DNA of 64,000 nt from Candidatus Sysuiplasma acidicola. Its GTDB lineage: Archaea > Thermoplasmatota > Thermoplasmata > Sysuiplasmatales > Sysuiplasmataceae. Where the stretch lies: the NCBI GenBank assembly GCA_019721035.1, contig JAHEAA010000004.1, positions 85,494 through 149,493 of the forward strand, given 5' to 3'. Positions 41,100 through 50,771 of this stretch are shown here, piece by piece (positions within the stretch are counted from its first letter, which is position 1; every line of letters begins with the position of its first letter). The position numbers and the translations under genes are program-made. The notes under the pieces were generated by a model, which saw only the letters and a list, made by a program, of their open reading frames with translations, had not been told where the DNA came from and made no database searches.

Positions 41100-42608
41100 T
41101 CACTCTTTCTTAGCTGTCACAGGCCTGTCACCGTTGCCGAATATCTTCACATACAGGTCTTCGCCATAGCTTGTCGGAAGCGGGGCTCCTTCCCTGATTT
41201 TGAAGCTCCTGGATCCATCGGCCTTACGCTCTGCAAGCAGGAACAGATATCTGTCGTCCTTCTGCCGATATAAATCCCCGGCCATCTCGAAAAAGTGCGT
41301 GACGAAAAATATCCTGACATGGTGCTCAAGCACAGCCCTGATTATCTGCTTTGCAATCTCAGAGCCTTCTCTTTCGTTTGTCGATGCAAAGGATTCATTG
41401 AGCAGAAGAAGGGATTCGGGCCTGATATCCCCGGCTATGGCGCTCATCCTCGAAAGCTCCTCGTCCAGTTTTCCGCTGTTCATCGTCGCATCCTCCTCTC
41501 TTCTGAAGTGTGTGTAGACACCATTGAAAGGGCATGCCTCAAAGGATGTTGCCGGAACAAACATACCGCACTGCATCATCAGCTGGGCGAGCCCTACGCT
41601 GCGCAGGAAGGTGGACTTGCCGCCACGGTTTGCGCCTGTGATGATCACCAGTTCCTTTCCATCCGCCGTGAAGTCGTTGCTGATAACCTTCCCTTCCAGC
41701 TCCAGAGCGAGACTGGCATCATACAGGCCGATGCAACGATGAATGCCCGCTTGCCCGGACACGGGTGACGGAAAGCAAATCGGCAAATCGAATCCGGCCA
41801 GGCGCTCTTTCAAATTGATGCAGCCAATGTAGAAGGCAAGCTCAGTTCTCAGCATGTTAAGAAAGGCCAGTATGTGATCTGCCGAAACTGCAGTCGCGTT
41901 TGCCACCAGGTTTATGCTTCTGTCTCTCAATTCCGACATCTCCCGGGCTCCGTTCATGTCCCTGTCGGGAAGTGTGTAAGTGAATTGCCTGCGGTTTCTG
42001 GAAACGATATTGCCTAGCAGTCCGCGCTTTTTCCGGCGCTGCCTGTGAAGAATAAATCCTGACGGCGTATTGCCTTCTCCAAGCCTCGCTCCGACAAGTA
42101 CGCCGTGACTGAACTTCAGTTCGCTGAGATGACTCTGGACCGTTGCCAGATATTCGGAGCTCAACTCCTGTCTCAGCATTGCAAAGAGTGTTTTGAAGCC
42201 GTCTGACTCAAATTGCTGATGGTAATTATCGGCCATCGATTTCAGTTTCTTCAGTGTCTCAAAGAAGAGCGTGAGCACCTGCACTGCCCTGCCGAGAATG
42301 CTGCTTGGATATTCGCTGAAAAAGCCGAAGTAGACTTTCTTCTCCCCTTTTACGGCGTTCAGCGTCACTTCATACATTTCCCTCACTACGGCGGCATGTC
42401 TGAGGCAGTCCCTGAGCACCTGCTGCCGGTACAGTATCTCATCCTGACTCGCCAGGCCCGAGACGAGTGCAATTTTCGATATCTCCTTCAGGAAACTGTC
42501 CCCCGCACTCATCGCACCGAGCAGCTTCTCCAGCTCTATATCCTGCATCAGCGCCAGCTGCATTTTCGATATCTCTTTGCCCGTATCGAAATCGCGTTCT
42601 CTGTGCAT
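41100..42608 (-). CDS. MutS-like ATPase (domain V only type), downstream member of a tandem pair
   Basis: A 502-residue protein whose C-terminal half is a MutS-type ABC ATPase. Walker A is TGANRGGKSTF, followed by GMFVPATSF, HFRREEDATMNSGKLDEEL and Walker B SLLLLNESFAST, with a FFVTHF switch. The N-terminal half is a helical lever/clamp-like region. The mismatch-recognition domain I with its Phe-x-Glu is absent, and there is no Smr endonuclease tail of MutS2. It is therefore not a mismatch repair MutS by itself. It follows its paralogue by 11 bp, suggesting a heterodimer. Confidence 0.8.
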   Translation of the reverse strand: MHRERDFDTGKEISKMQLALMQDIELEKLLGAMSAGDSFLKEISKIALVSGLASQDEILYRQQVLRDCLRHAAVVREMYEVTLNAVKGEKKVYFGFFSEYPSSILGRAVQVLTLFFETLKKLKSMADNYHQQFESDGFKTLFAMLRQELSSEYLATVQSHLSELKFSHGVLVGARLGEGNTPSGFILHRQRRKKRGLLGNIVSRNRRQFTYTLPDRDMNGAREMSELRDRSINLVANATAVSADHILAFLNMLRTELAFYIGCINLKERLAGFDLPICFPSPVSGQAGIHRCIGLYDASLALELEGKVISNDFTADGKELVIITGANRGGKSTFLRSVGLAQLMMQCGMFVPATSFEACPFNGVYTHFRREEDATMNSGKLDEELSRMSAIAGDIRPESLLLLNESFASTNEREGSEIAKQIIRAVLEHHVRIFFVTHFFEMAGDLYRQKDDRYLFLLAERKADGSRSFKIREGAPLPTSYGEDLYVKIFGNGDRPVTAKKE

Positions 42609-42619
42609 CAGATGGACTT

Positions 42620-44158
42620 TCAGTGTTTCAGCCTCCCGCGGAGGACGTCATAGGTCAAACCGTGCTTTCTTGCAATTGCAAGAGCATGGGAAATGCCGTC
42701 AGCCTGTTGCCTCAGTATCTTGAATGTGCGTATCTCAGGGTTGCCTGCATCCACAGTGCTTACCATGCTAACTGTCTTGTCAAGCGATGCCAATTCGTCA
42801 AGAAATGTTACGTAAACGCACAGTGCGTCCATATCGGCGATTTTGCGAAGAATCTTCCTGCCGAGCAGAACGCCGTCGTGGACCGTTGTTGCGCTGAACA
42901 TCTCATTTATGATGACAATGCTTCTGGAGCTTGCCTGCTCAAGTATCGCGTGCATTCCTTCCAGGTCACTCTCCAGGTTGCCCTGGAGGTTGCTTATGTC
43001 CTCTTCCTTCTCGAAATGAGTAAACAGACGATCGAACAGCAGCAGTTTGCCCTCCCTGCCCGGGACGCAGCAACCGAGGTTTGCCAGGTAATGCAGCTGA
43101 CCAAATGTTCTGGCAAAGGTGGTCTTGCCTCCCTGGTTCGGGCCGGTGACGACTATTATCCTTTCCGATCCACCAAGGCTGAAATCGTTGCAGACGAGTT
43201 GCTTCTTTTCCCCAATCAGCTTCGCGCCCAGTGCCATGTCATAGGCTTCAACGCCAAGGACATTCTTGTCATTCTCAGTCACAACCGGATAGCAGAAATG
43301 GAAACCGGCAGCCCTGAAAAGAGATATGTACTGGAGATAGGCGATGTAGAATTGTATTTCCCTGTCGAATCTAACTAGCGTATCATCCATGAAGCCGGAG
43401 ACCCCTGCGCAGTACGCATCAAGATGCGCAAAGGTCTCCGGAAACAGCCGTGATACAAGGTTGACGATTTCCGCTTCCACGTGATTCATTCCCGCATGAT
43501 CGAAATATTTTGCCTTGTAGTTCTTCACCGCCCCCTGTTTGAATTTCTCGAACGCCATCAGGACGTCATTGCTGTAGTCGTCATCCGATTCTTCCATTTT
43601 GACCACTATCTGCCCTTCTTTTATCAGCATGCTGAACCGGATGTCTGACAATTCTGTTCTCATGCCAGCCGTTCTATTTCTCAGTGAGATGAAACCTTCC
43701 GACTTCACATAGTTAGAGAGATATTCACTGAGAGATCTGAAACCACGGGAGTCAAGTTTGACCGAGGACAGGAATGCTGCATATGCACTTGCGGCGCTGC
43801 AGTACATTTCCGCCGTGTCTAGAAGATTTCCCTCCTTGTTGTATTTGTAGTAAAGTCTGTCGTTAAACCTGAGATTGTTTCTGATTTTTTGCATCGCGCC
43901 GGAGAAGGACATGGTCGCATCCATCACGTCCCTCCGTTCCAGTTCCTTCATCACTTCCTGCCTGTACAGCACATCGTTGACTTTTGCCACAGGCTCATAG
44001 TAGAGCGGCTTGAGGTCATAATCGTCTTTGCCGTGCGTGATTGCATTTATGATTTTGTCAAGGTTCAAATCTGCGAAGAAGTCCGGTTCAACATGTTTCT
44101 CTTCTGACTTCCAGGCCAGTTTTTCATAAAGTATACTCTGAAATGCCAATATGCCCAT
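42620..44158 (-). CDS. MutS-like ATPase, upstream member of a tandem pair
   Basis: A 512-residue paralogue of the next gene, with the same layout: a helical N-terminal half starting MGILAFQSILYEKLAWKSEEK and a MutS ATPase domain. The domain shows Walker A TGPNQGGKTTF, GCCVPGREGKL, LFTHFEKEEDISNLQGNLESDL and Walker B SIVIINEMFSATT. No mismatch-binding domain or nuclease domain is visible. Pairs of this kind occur in several prokaryotes without known function; a role in DNA structure recognition is plausible. It starts at ATG 44158 with no neighbouring gene close upstream, so it heads a two-gene operon. Confidence 0.8.
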   Translation of the reverse strand: MGILAFQSILYEKLAWKSEEKHVEPDFFADLNLDKIINAITHGKDDYDLKPLYYEPVAKVNDVLYRQEVMKELERRDVMDATMSFSGAMQKIRNNLRFNDRLYYKYNKEGNLLDTAEMYCSAASAYAAFLSSVKLDSRGFRSLSEYLSNYVKSEGFISLRNRTAGMRTELSDIRFSMLIKEGQIVVKMEESDDDYSNDVLMAFEKFKQGAVKNYKAKYFDHAGMNHVEAEIVNLVSRLFPETFAHLDAYCAGVSGFMDDTLVRFDREIQFYIAYLQYISLFRAAGFHFCYPVVTENDKNVLGVEAYDMALGAKLIGEKKQLVCNDFSLGGSERIIVVTGPNQGGKTTFARTFGQLHYLANLGCCVPGREGKLLLFDRLFTHFEKEEDISNLQGNLESDLEGMHAILEQASSRSIVIINEMFSATTVHDGVLLGRKILRKIADMDALCVYVTFLDELASLDKTVSMVSTVDAGNPEIRTFKILRQQADGISHALAIARKHGLTYDVLRGRLKH

Positions 44159-44422
44159 CTCCCATGCTCCGGCTGGAATTTCGCAAAGACAGTGAAAGTC
44201 CGACTGGTCTCAAAGTCAGGCGACTCGTGACACCCTGCGTTCCTGCGTGGCGCCTGCCGGACTGGTGCCAATACCATTCTCTCAGACACAGCTGCCTTCC
44301 ATGTGCGTCAGCTCTGACTGTGGCTGTGTTTCGCGGGCCTGATTCCGGCATGTGTGTGCTCCGGCCGGGCAGTCTATATGCCAAATGATGCTGTTTATTC
44401 TTCATCGTCGTTCGCCGTCCAA

Positions 44423-44896
44423 TCAGGATAACCGCAGGGTTGCTTTCACCCTCTCTGTTTTGAGAAGCATTTCCAGTGCGTCAGTGATGCCCGTAACACA
44501 GATGTCAGCCGCAGACATCGCGGAAGCTGAGGCACCTTCGCTGCCAACCACGCATATGCCAAGCCTTGATGCCTTGAGCATTCTCATGTCGTTTCTGCCG
44601 TTTCCAATGCAGACTGTATGCTCCGGGCCGAGTTTTCGGACCATGCGCTCCTTCTGCACATCCTGATGAGCGCCTTTGACTATGTGGAGAGCGCACCTGA
44701 TGTTACTGAGCTGTGCCGATGCGCTGCCAAAAGTGTCGGCTGTCACGACATGGAGTTCCAGACGTCTGGAAATCGCGTTCAATCTCGTTGCTGTGCCACG
44801 AATCAGCTTTCCGTCCGCCGCGAGTGTGCCGTTGAAGTCAAGGACAAGGTAGTTCAATCTCATGGCTGCAAGTCCAGGAACATTTATGGCAATCAT
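44423..44896 (-). CDS. HAD-superfamily protein, soluble P-type ATPase-like (COG4087 type)
   Basis: A 157-residue minimal HAD protein, chosen from ATG 44896 (MIAINVPGLAAMRLNYLVLD). Motif I is LDFNGTLAADG, motif II LHVVTADTFG, the motif III lysine lies before LGPEHTVCIGNGRND, and motif IV is that GNGRND. The second aspartate of the phosphatase motif DxD is Asn here, as in P-type ATPase-like soluble HADs, so efficient phosphatase turnover is doubtful. A longer frame to 45019 overlaps the upstream gene. The start overlaps the upstream stop (ATGA), indicating coupling to the 112-aa protein. Confidence 0.8.
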   Translation of the reverse strand: MIAINVPGLAAMRLNYLVLDFNGTLAADGKLIRGTATRLNAISRRLELHVVTADTFGSASAQLSNIRCALHIVKGAHQDVQKERMVRKLGPEHTVCIGNGRNDMRMLKASRLGICVVGSEGASASAMSAADICVTGITDALEMLLKTERVKATLRLS

Positions 44897-45231
44897 TTTC
44901 TTTCTCCCTGAAATGGAATTCCCTGCGCTATCCCGGCCATGAACTTCTGCATATCCATACTGTGGTTCATACAAAGGTGTGCGATTATTGCAACATCTTC
45001 CACAGGACGGTGGAAACAATCCTCAGCAACTGCACCTGAAGATTGGTGGCTGGAATCAAGTAATGTTTCATTCAGATTTGTCGCTATCAACTTATCCTGG
45101 CGGCAGGATAGTTCGCGAATGCTGTCAGCGATCCATTTAGCTGCGTTGTCAAGGACCGGTGCCTTATCCCATTGCCCTGCGTTGTGGTATAATTGCATCA
45201 GCTCAGCCGAACCTTCATTCGTAGAAGCCAT
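44893..45231 (-). CDS. Hypothetical 112-aa protein coupled to the HAD gene
   Basis: Starts MASTNEGSAELMQLYHNAG and ends FQGERK, with the stop overlapping the HAD start in ATGA. That overlap and the mixed helical composition (DNAAKWIADSIRELS, AIIAHLCMNHSMDMQKF) support a real gene. Three histidines and two cysteines are scattered and do not form a recognised motif. A TATA-like CTATTTAT lies about 60 nt upstream. Family unknown. It presumably works with the HAD protein. Confidence 0.6.
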   Translation of the reverse strand: MASTNEGSAELMQLYHNAGQWDKAPVLDNAAKWIADSIRELSCRQDKLIATNLNETLLDSSHQSSGAVAEDCFHRPVEDVAIIAHLCMNHSMDMQKFMAGIAQGIPFQGERK

Positions 45232-45654
45232 CAGCCGAACGGCGGTTTACGGTGAGCTTCATCACCTGATCTGTGTAACTCGTATATTGGATAAATAGTT
45301 GCCCTGCTTAAGAGGGCACCAGATGAGGCTATTCTATGCGTGATCACCAGCACCGTATGATTTCGAAAATCAGCCGGCTGCATTGAGAAAACGTTTCAAG
45401 CACGTCCTGGAGTGCCTATTTCGATTGAAACTTTCCATCCATCGTCAATGAAAATTTGCCATGGCACATCAAGCCGTTGTTTGTGAACAAATAATTATCA
45501 AACCCTCCGATCGCCATCTAAACATATAAGTAGCAGTAATATCCCGTAAAGCCTGCGAAACACCTGTTATGATGAATAGAAGGCCAGAACTTAGCATAGG
45601 ATTCTTACCAAGACGCGATGCCACTAAAGAATGCAATACAGAGGTCAAGTATAG
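45232..45654. other. 423-bp divergent intergenic region
   Basis: It separates the leftward 112-aa gene from the rightward sedolisin gene. A small inverted repeat GCCCT/AGGGC with a 7-nt loop is at 45301-45317. An AT-rich AACATATAAGTAG at about 45519-45531 may be the sedolisin TATA box, giving a leader of about 100 nt. No gene was recognised. Confidence 0.4.
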
Positions 45655-48600
45655 ATGAAACTTACGCACAGACGTTGGATGATTTCAGTCGCCATCGCTT
45701 TGTTAGTCATTTCAGTGGCCGTATCCTCTGTTGCATTTTCGCCTCATGCAGGCACTAAATCCACTGCATTCCTGCAGGATCCTGGCAATCATCTTATCCG
45801 GGTTTCAGCCTCAAGTAATGTCGCGAATACCAGCTTCGTTCAGGGACATATAACAATCGTACCGGTAAACAATTCAAGCGCGAGCTCAGTGCCGGGTATT
45901 TTCATAACCGTATCACTGAATTCATCGACCTCTATGTCAAATGAGCTGAATCTCATCAGCAATCCTGCGTTTGGTGGTTACGGCACTCATCTAACGCCTG
46001 CAGGTGTGTCTTCACAGTTTGGCGTTCCGGCAGCAGTATATGGCAAAATAGAAAATTATTTTTCATCATACGGTCTTAAAATTTATCCGGATTCAACCAG
46101 GATTTCAATAACAGCCGAGGGCAGCCCGGTACAGATTGACAATGCCTTCCACACAACCATGCATGCATTTGACATGGTATACAACTCCAGCGGCTCATGG
46201 CAGCCGCTGTTCGGTCCAGGCAGTGGAATCGCTGGAAACGTAAGCACATTGCCTTTCTATGCGAGTACTGCGCCATCCTACCTGCCGGCCAGTATTGCCG
46301 GCTGGGTATCCGGTATAGCGGGTTTGAACGGAATATACATGCAGCCTTCAATTTCGTTGCCCAACGGTCTCTATCCCGGCTCAAATTTCAGTTCATTTCA
46401 GTCCACACCGCTGCCGTCCGCAGCGAGCGCTGTGCCAGCCTCAACATCGCTTTATTATCTCAACGGGACGTATGGATATGTAAACGCGACCGAGGCGAGC
46501 TCGCTTGGAATGCCTGCAAGCAACTATCAGCTGCTTTTCCCCGGAACTCTTCCGGTTCTGACAGGCGCAAGTAACCTGTGGAGCGGAAAATCGACTGTAA
46601 ATCATCTACCCGACATGGGACAGAACGTAACTGTTGCACTTATCGAGGTCGGTCTTATCAGTCCAACGATAGTAAATGACTTCTCGGCGATAGTGTTTCA
46701 CAATTCCAGTCAGATAGCAAATCGTCTTACACAGATTCCTCTTATGGGTGCAACAGTCGCCAGCGGGACCAATTATGGATGGACGCTGGAGACTGCGCTG
46801 GACATTGAGTACCTTGCAACTATGGCGCCGAAAGCCCACATCGATCTTGTTGCTATCCCTTCGCCCAGTTTTTCACTTTTTGATTACGCATACTCGTACA
46901 TAGCTCAGAATCTGGTCTCGTACACCAACGCAAGCACTTCAGTGAGCATTACAAGCAACTCATATGGGGCAGGCGAATATGCAACGCTTGCCTTCGGTTC
47001 TCCGATGTATCTCACTGTGGAAAACAGCATGCTTGAGGAACTTGCACTGGAAGGTGTGACCAATTTCTTCGCATCCGGTGATTATGGAAGCGATGGTACT
47101 GCAGCCGGAGCAGGAATGCCGGCAATTGCAAGCGGCTCTGTTTCTGTCGGCGGAGGACAGCTGACTGCAATGTCACACGGTCAGGTATTCCCTGCCACGG
47201 GTGTTTATACGATTTTCAATTTGAACGGCAAGAATGTGACTCTGCATATGGCAAACGCCACCGGAGTTTCGAGTTTCTCATACTGGTATTACCCCGGGTT
47301 TTTCGGCTCGATTGCGGGGGGTTTCGGCCAGTCAATGAGCGCATCACAGCCCTGGTGGCAGAACGCTCTTGATACATATTCCACCGGAGCACGAATAGAC
47401 CCTGTAATCAGCGGTGCCGCAGCGTTTAACATGACGCTGTATATGAACGGGTGGCAGATGTTCTACGGAGGCACATCGTTTGCAACACCTATTACGGCCG
47501 GAGAATGGGCACTCATTGAGGAACAGGTTAACACAACGCTTGGAATGCCAAGCCTTGGCGACGTAAACCCGCTGCTCTTCGACATACACAATGCATATCA
47601 GGCGTCGGGCAATTCGACCCTGCCCAGCGCATATCTCCATATGTCTGCAAACGGCGTTGACTACAACAGCTATTACGTCAACTCGATGAGCTGGGAATTG
47701 TATAATTATTCCATCAGTTACCCGACGGACCCTGTACTTCCAGGCTGGTTTGCAACACTGAACAATCCCGCAGGCAGCGGATGGAATTATCTGCAGGGTC
47801 TGGGAATGCTCAATGCGACAACTGTAACCGAATATCTTACCGGAAACGGTCTTTCCGCCGGAGAAAGTATGCTGCATATGCCTTTCAGCATCGGTGTCAT
47901 CAATGCAAGCGGTGCAGTTAATTCATTCACAAATCTTACTGGGAGTATCAGCTACCATTTCAGAATAACCGCCCCGTCCACCTTCTCCGGATCGCTGACC
48001 GTGAAAGCTTACAGCGGCGGCACGAATGAAGGAACCTATGCAGGCGGAAACACAACAACACTCAGCCTTACGGCCGGCAACCTTAATTTCACTTACACTC
48101 CTGTCTATAATTTCAGGCAGGGCACGTCGCAGTCACCCGAATACGGTAGCTTCCAAATCACGACTGCTTCAGGTAATTGGTCCTTCCAGTTCTACTCAAT
48201 ATTGCCGAAGCCTGCAACAGGGCAACTTGTTATCGGCGCATCCGACATCTACGGCAACTTTGAAACCAGCCATGTCAATGTGCCTATGTTCTCCACAACG
48301 GCGCCAGGCCAGTACACCATGATGTACCCTGTCACAGTGATGTTCGACGGTCAGCCTGTGCCTGATGCAATGGTGGTTCAGAAGGCAGTCGTCGTGAATT
48401 ATTCTGCAATGGATCCATTCCTGAACGGTTCCAGTTATTCTCCAGGAGCGACGCTGGGCACGTACATAACAGATCTGAGGGGCAGCGCCGGGTTCTGGAC
48501 CAATGCCATGATATCCACGAACGACGGTCCCCTGAACACGCAGGTATTCATCCTCCAGGCAGAATACCAGGGACATTATTCCAATCAGCTCACTGTTTAC

Positions 48601-49698
48601 GTTGAACCACAGTCAGGGTCATATCTGGTGAACGCGCACATCGATAACAGCACAGGCATGGTCAGCGGCAATGTTACATTTAATGACATGAAGTATGTCA
48701 GCAGCCTCAACATCACCATTCAGGGTTCCTCTCAGTACACAAACGTTTCATTCCCTCTACTCACTAATGACTATGGCGGCCTTTCAACCAGCAATGTTTC
48801 AAACGGTGTCGTTCCATTCAGTTTCAAGGTTCCTTCAGCGAGCGCACCGCTCATCAACATCAGCGTCGTGGCTGTGGGCGCAAACATCGTGGAAGCCACA
48901 TCGTTCTCAGCAGGAACTTTCACCGTTGTCGCAAGTGCAACGCAGAATCCGATCCGCTGGGCGTTTGAATACAGTATATTCAATGCTCTGGTGAACGCTC
49001 CGGTTACCTCACTCTCTACTGTCGGCAATTCAACCGCAAACGGTGTCGTTATGCTATACTATCACACGGCAGGCGCTCCTGCGGGCAGTACCGGTGAATT
49101 AGTCGCCAGCACATCTTCGGTGTCCACGGTAATCGCCGGCTCCCTCCCGGTCAACGGCTCATATGCCTGGAATACGACCGCGTACGCTGACGGAAATTAT
49201 ACCGTTACATTTGTGGCTTCAACGCCATCCGGTCTGAGCGGCACGTCAAGCATCTCCTTCTACCTCGACAACAACCAGATCAGAATACAGCATGAACTGA
49301 AAGAAATCTCCTTGATAGAAGGCGCGATTGCCTCGTCAGAATCGAAAATCGCAACAATCAGAAGCGAAATCAGCGCCGGCAATGCTTCCGTCTCTGTAAT
49401 AAAGGCACAGATAGCCGAACTTAACATCAGTCTTTCAAACATAAGCACTGAAATTGCATCGCTCGCGGCAATGGTCGGAAGTTCGAATGCAACCGTCATG
49501 AGCATGAATTCTCAGGTGGCATATCTCAGGGAACAGGTCAGTCAGTTGAATCCGCAGACTTCAGCGCCGGTATCCAAATCCTCAGCGTCATCCTCCCCAT
49601 TCACTATGCTGCTTCTACTGTCTCTGATTGCGGTTGCAGCAGTGGCCGGTGTGGCCGGACATGCGATGTTTGGAAAATGGAAACAGAAGAGGAAATAA
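45655..49698 (+). CDS. Large secreted, membrane-anchored sedolisin (S53) protease
   Basis: A 1347-residue extracellular acid protease. Signal helix at residues 8-28. A pro-kumamolisin-like activation region follows at about 80-200 (LTPAGVSSQFGVP, DSTRISITAEGSPVQIDNAFHT). The S53 catalytic domain spans about 300-670, with Glu379 and Asp383 in LETALDIEY, oxyanion Asp476 in ASGDYGSDG and nucleophile Ser608 in GGTSFATP. About 530 residues of beta-rich domains with many N-glycosylation sequons come next. An extended coiled coil is at about 1206-1300 (ELKEISLIEGAIASSESKIA). A membrane helix and a basic KWKQKRK tail end the protein. Sedolisins are active at low pH, which fits an acidophile. It is encoded alone and probably degrades external protein while tethered to the cell. 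Confidence 0.92.
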   Translation: MKLTHRRWMISVAIALLVISVAVSSVAFSPHAGTKSTAFLQDPGNHLIRVSASSNVANTSFVQGHITIVPVNNSSASSVPGIFITVSLNSSTSMSNELNLISNPAFGGYGTHLTPAGVSSQFGVPAAVYGKIENYFSSYGLKIYPDSTRISITAEGSPVQIDNAFHTTMHAFDMVYNSSGSWQPLFGPGSGIAGNVSTLPFYASTAPSYLPASIAGWVSGIAGLNGIYMQPSISLPNGLYPGSNFSSFQSTPLPSAASAVPASTSLYYLNGTYGYVNATEASSLGMPASNYQLLFPGTLPVLTGASNLWSGKSTVNHLPDMGQNVTVALIEVGLISPTIVNDFSAIVFHNSSQIANRLTQIPLMGATVASGTNYGWTLETALDIEYLATMAPKAHIDLVAIPSPSFSLFDYAYSYIAQNLVSYTNASTSVSITSNSYGAGEYATLAFGSPMYLTVENSMLEELALEGVTNFFASGDYGSDGTAAGAGMPAIASGSVSVGGGQLTAMSHGQVFPATGVYTIFNLNGKNVTLHMANATGVSSFSYWYYPGFFGSIAGGFGQSMSASQPWWQNALDTYSTGARIDPVISGAAAFNMTLYMNGWQMFYGGTSFATPITAGEWALIEEQVNTTLGMPSLGDVNPLLFDIHNAYQASGNSTLPSAYLHMSANGVDYNSYYVNSMSWELYNYSISYPTDPVLPGWFATLNNPAGSGWNYLQGLGMLNATTVTEYLTGNGLSAGESMLHMPFSIGVINASGAVNSFTNLTGSISYHFRITAPSTFSGSLTVKAYSGGTNEGTYAGGNTTTLSLTAGNLNFTYTPVYNFRQGTSQSPEYGSFQITTASGNWSFQFYSILPKPATGQLVIGASDIYGNFETSHVNVPMFSTTAPGQYTMMYPVTVMFDGQPVPDAMVVQKAVVVNYSAMDPFLNGSSYSPGATLGTYITDLRGSAGFWTNAMISTNDGPLNTQVFILQAEYQGHYSNQLTVYVEPQSGSYLVNAHIDNSTGMVSGNVTFNDMKYVSSLNITIQGSSQYTNVSFPLLTNDYGGLSTSNVSNGVVPFSFKVPSASAPLINISVVAVGANIVEATSFSAGTFTVVASATQNPIRWAFEYSIFNALVNAPVTSLSTVGNSTANGVVMLYYHTAGAPAGSTGELVASTSSVSTVIAGSLPVNGSYAWNTTAYADGNYTVTFVASTPSGLSGTSSISFYLDNNQIRIQHELKEISLIEGAIASSESKIATIRSEISAGNASVSVIKAQIAELNISLSNISTEIASLAAMVGSSNATVMSMNSQVAYLREQVSQLNPQTSAPVSKSSASSSPFTMLLLLSLIAVAAVAGVAGHAMFGKWKQKRK

Positions 49699-49874
49699 CA
49701 CCACTGTAGTGTGGCGTCCTGGTTTGCATCGTTCTGCGTTGATGACGCAGGCATTAGCCATTCAGAATTTTGTTGACAGGGCATACTTCGCTGGATGCAG
49801 CAAAGCCAGAAGTTGGTATGCTTCCGCCGGACAATGAAACTCCTATTGTGAAGGGCCTAATGACCGGTTTTGTA

Positions 49875-50504
49875 TCAAGTGGATGAAACATCAATCGTTA
49901 ATGTCAGTACTATGGTGCTCTGGCTGAAGCTCAGCGGCGTGTTGCTTGCCAGTCCGAAGTACATGAAAAAGGAAGAAACCTTGTGAACAGAATTCGGGCT
50001 TATGGGTACGATTGAAGTGGTCGCAAATACCCAGCCACCTCCAGGCGTGAAAACACCTTGCCTTGTGAAATCGCTCTTGGACAACTTTGTAATTGTTGCC
50101 CCCGAGGGTGAAACTGCGTATCCTGAGAAGCCGACGGAAATGGGAGTTGAGCCTTCATTCGTTATGTTGAAAAGTATCTCTATCCAGTTTCCAGGGGCGG
50201 TGTTATTCACATATACATTGTAGACGATGTCGTTAGAAACCGACAGAATTTCACCCAGTTTTCCGTCAGTGCCGGGAGGCTGTCCGTTTGCCGTGTGAAC
50301 TACTCCATTGGGGCCCGTCACGGTCACTGTCCCAGCGTCCGATTCATTTATTTCAATAAGATGTCCATTTTCCTTGTAGGAGAGATAACCGGCTGTTGAA
50401 GTTATCGTTTTCACGTCAGTTCCGACGAACTGTGAGAACGCTAGTGCACCAGTGGACCCTATGAATACGCAAATCACAGCGATAGAAAGTAGTTTCGTTA
50501 GCAC
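49875..50504 (-). CDS. TasA/AbpA-like secreted fibre subunit, paralogue 2
   Basis: A 209-residue secreted beta-sandwich protein. The signal segment LTKLLSIAVICVFIGSTGALAFSQFVGTD has an AxA-type site and closely parallels its neighbour. It matches the camelysin/TasA pattern, in which the new N-terminus contributes a strand. The mature part is Ser/Thr/Gly-rich, with NNTAPGNWIEILFNITNEGSTPISV and a final long strand. The start is GTG 50504. It is 267 bp downstream of paralogue 1 and diverges from the signal peptidase further right. Likely a minor or cap subunit of a donor-strand fibre; the role is inferred from family resemblance and context. Confidence 0.65.
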   Translation of the reverse strand: MLTKLLSIAVICVFIGSTGALAFSQFVGTDVKTITSTAGYLSYKENGHLIEINESDAGTVTVTGPNGVVHTANGQPPGTDGKLGEILSVSNDIVYNVYVNNTAPGNWIEILFNITNEGSTPISVGFSGYAVSPSGATITKLSKSDFTRQGVFTPGGGWVFATTSIVPISPNSVHKVSSFFMYFGLASNTPLSFSQSTIVLTLTIDVSST

Positions 50505-50771
50505 CTTTTACATTGCTCCGATACCTTATTGGCAGTCTGCTTATTAATCAAACAGGGAACTGTTGTTCGTAACACACATTCTGAAATATCTTAAGCCAGT
50601 CGCGCACCTCTGAGTGGAAGCTGCAAACAACAGATAGAACTGTAAATTACGAACAATCATGCAAGGATTTAGACAAAACGCAGTAGAATAAGAGCTATGG
50701 AAATAAGCACAGCTTGTAATGTAATAAAAAATGTTGATAAAGAGGTTTGAGGTTGTATTTGTCTTAGACAC

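Noticed and set aside
45301..45317. GCCCT/AGGGC inverted repeat as a terminator or operator
   Set aside because: The stem is only 5 bp, with a 7-nt loop and no following T-run. It is not distinguishable from chance.
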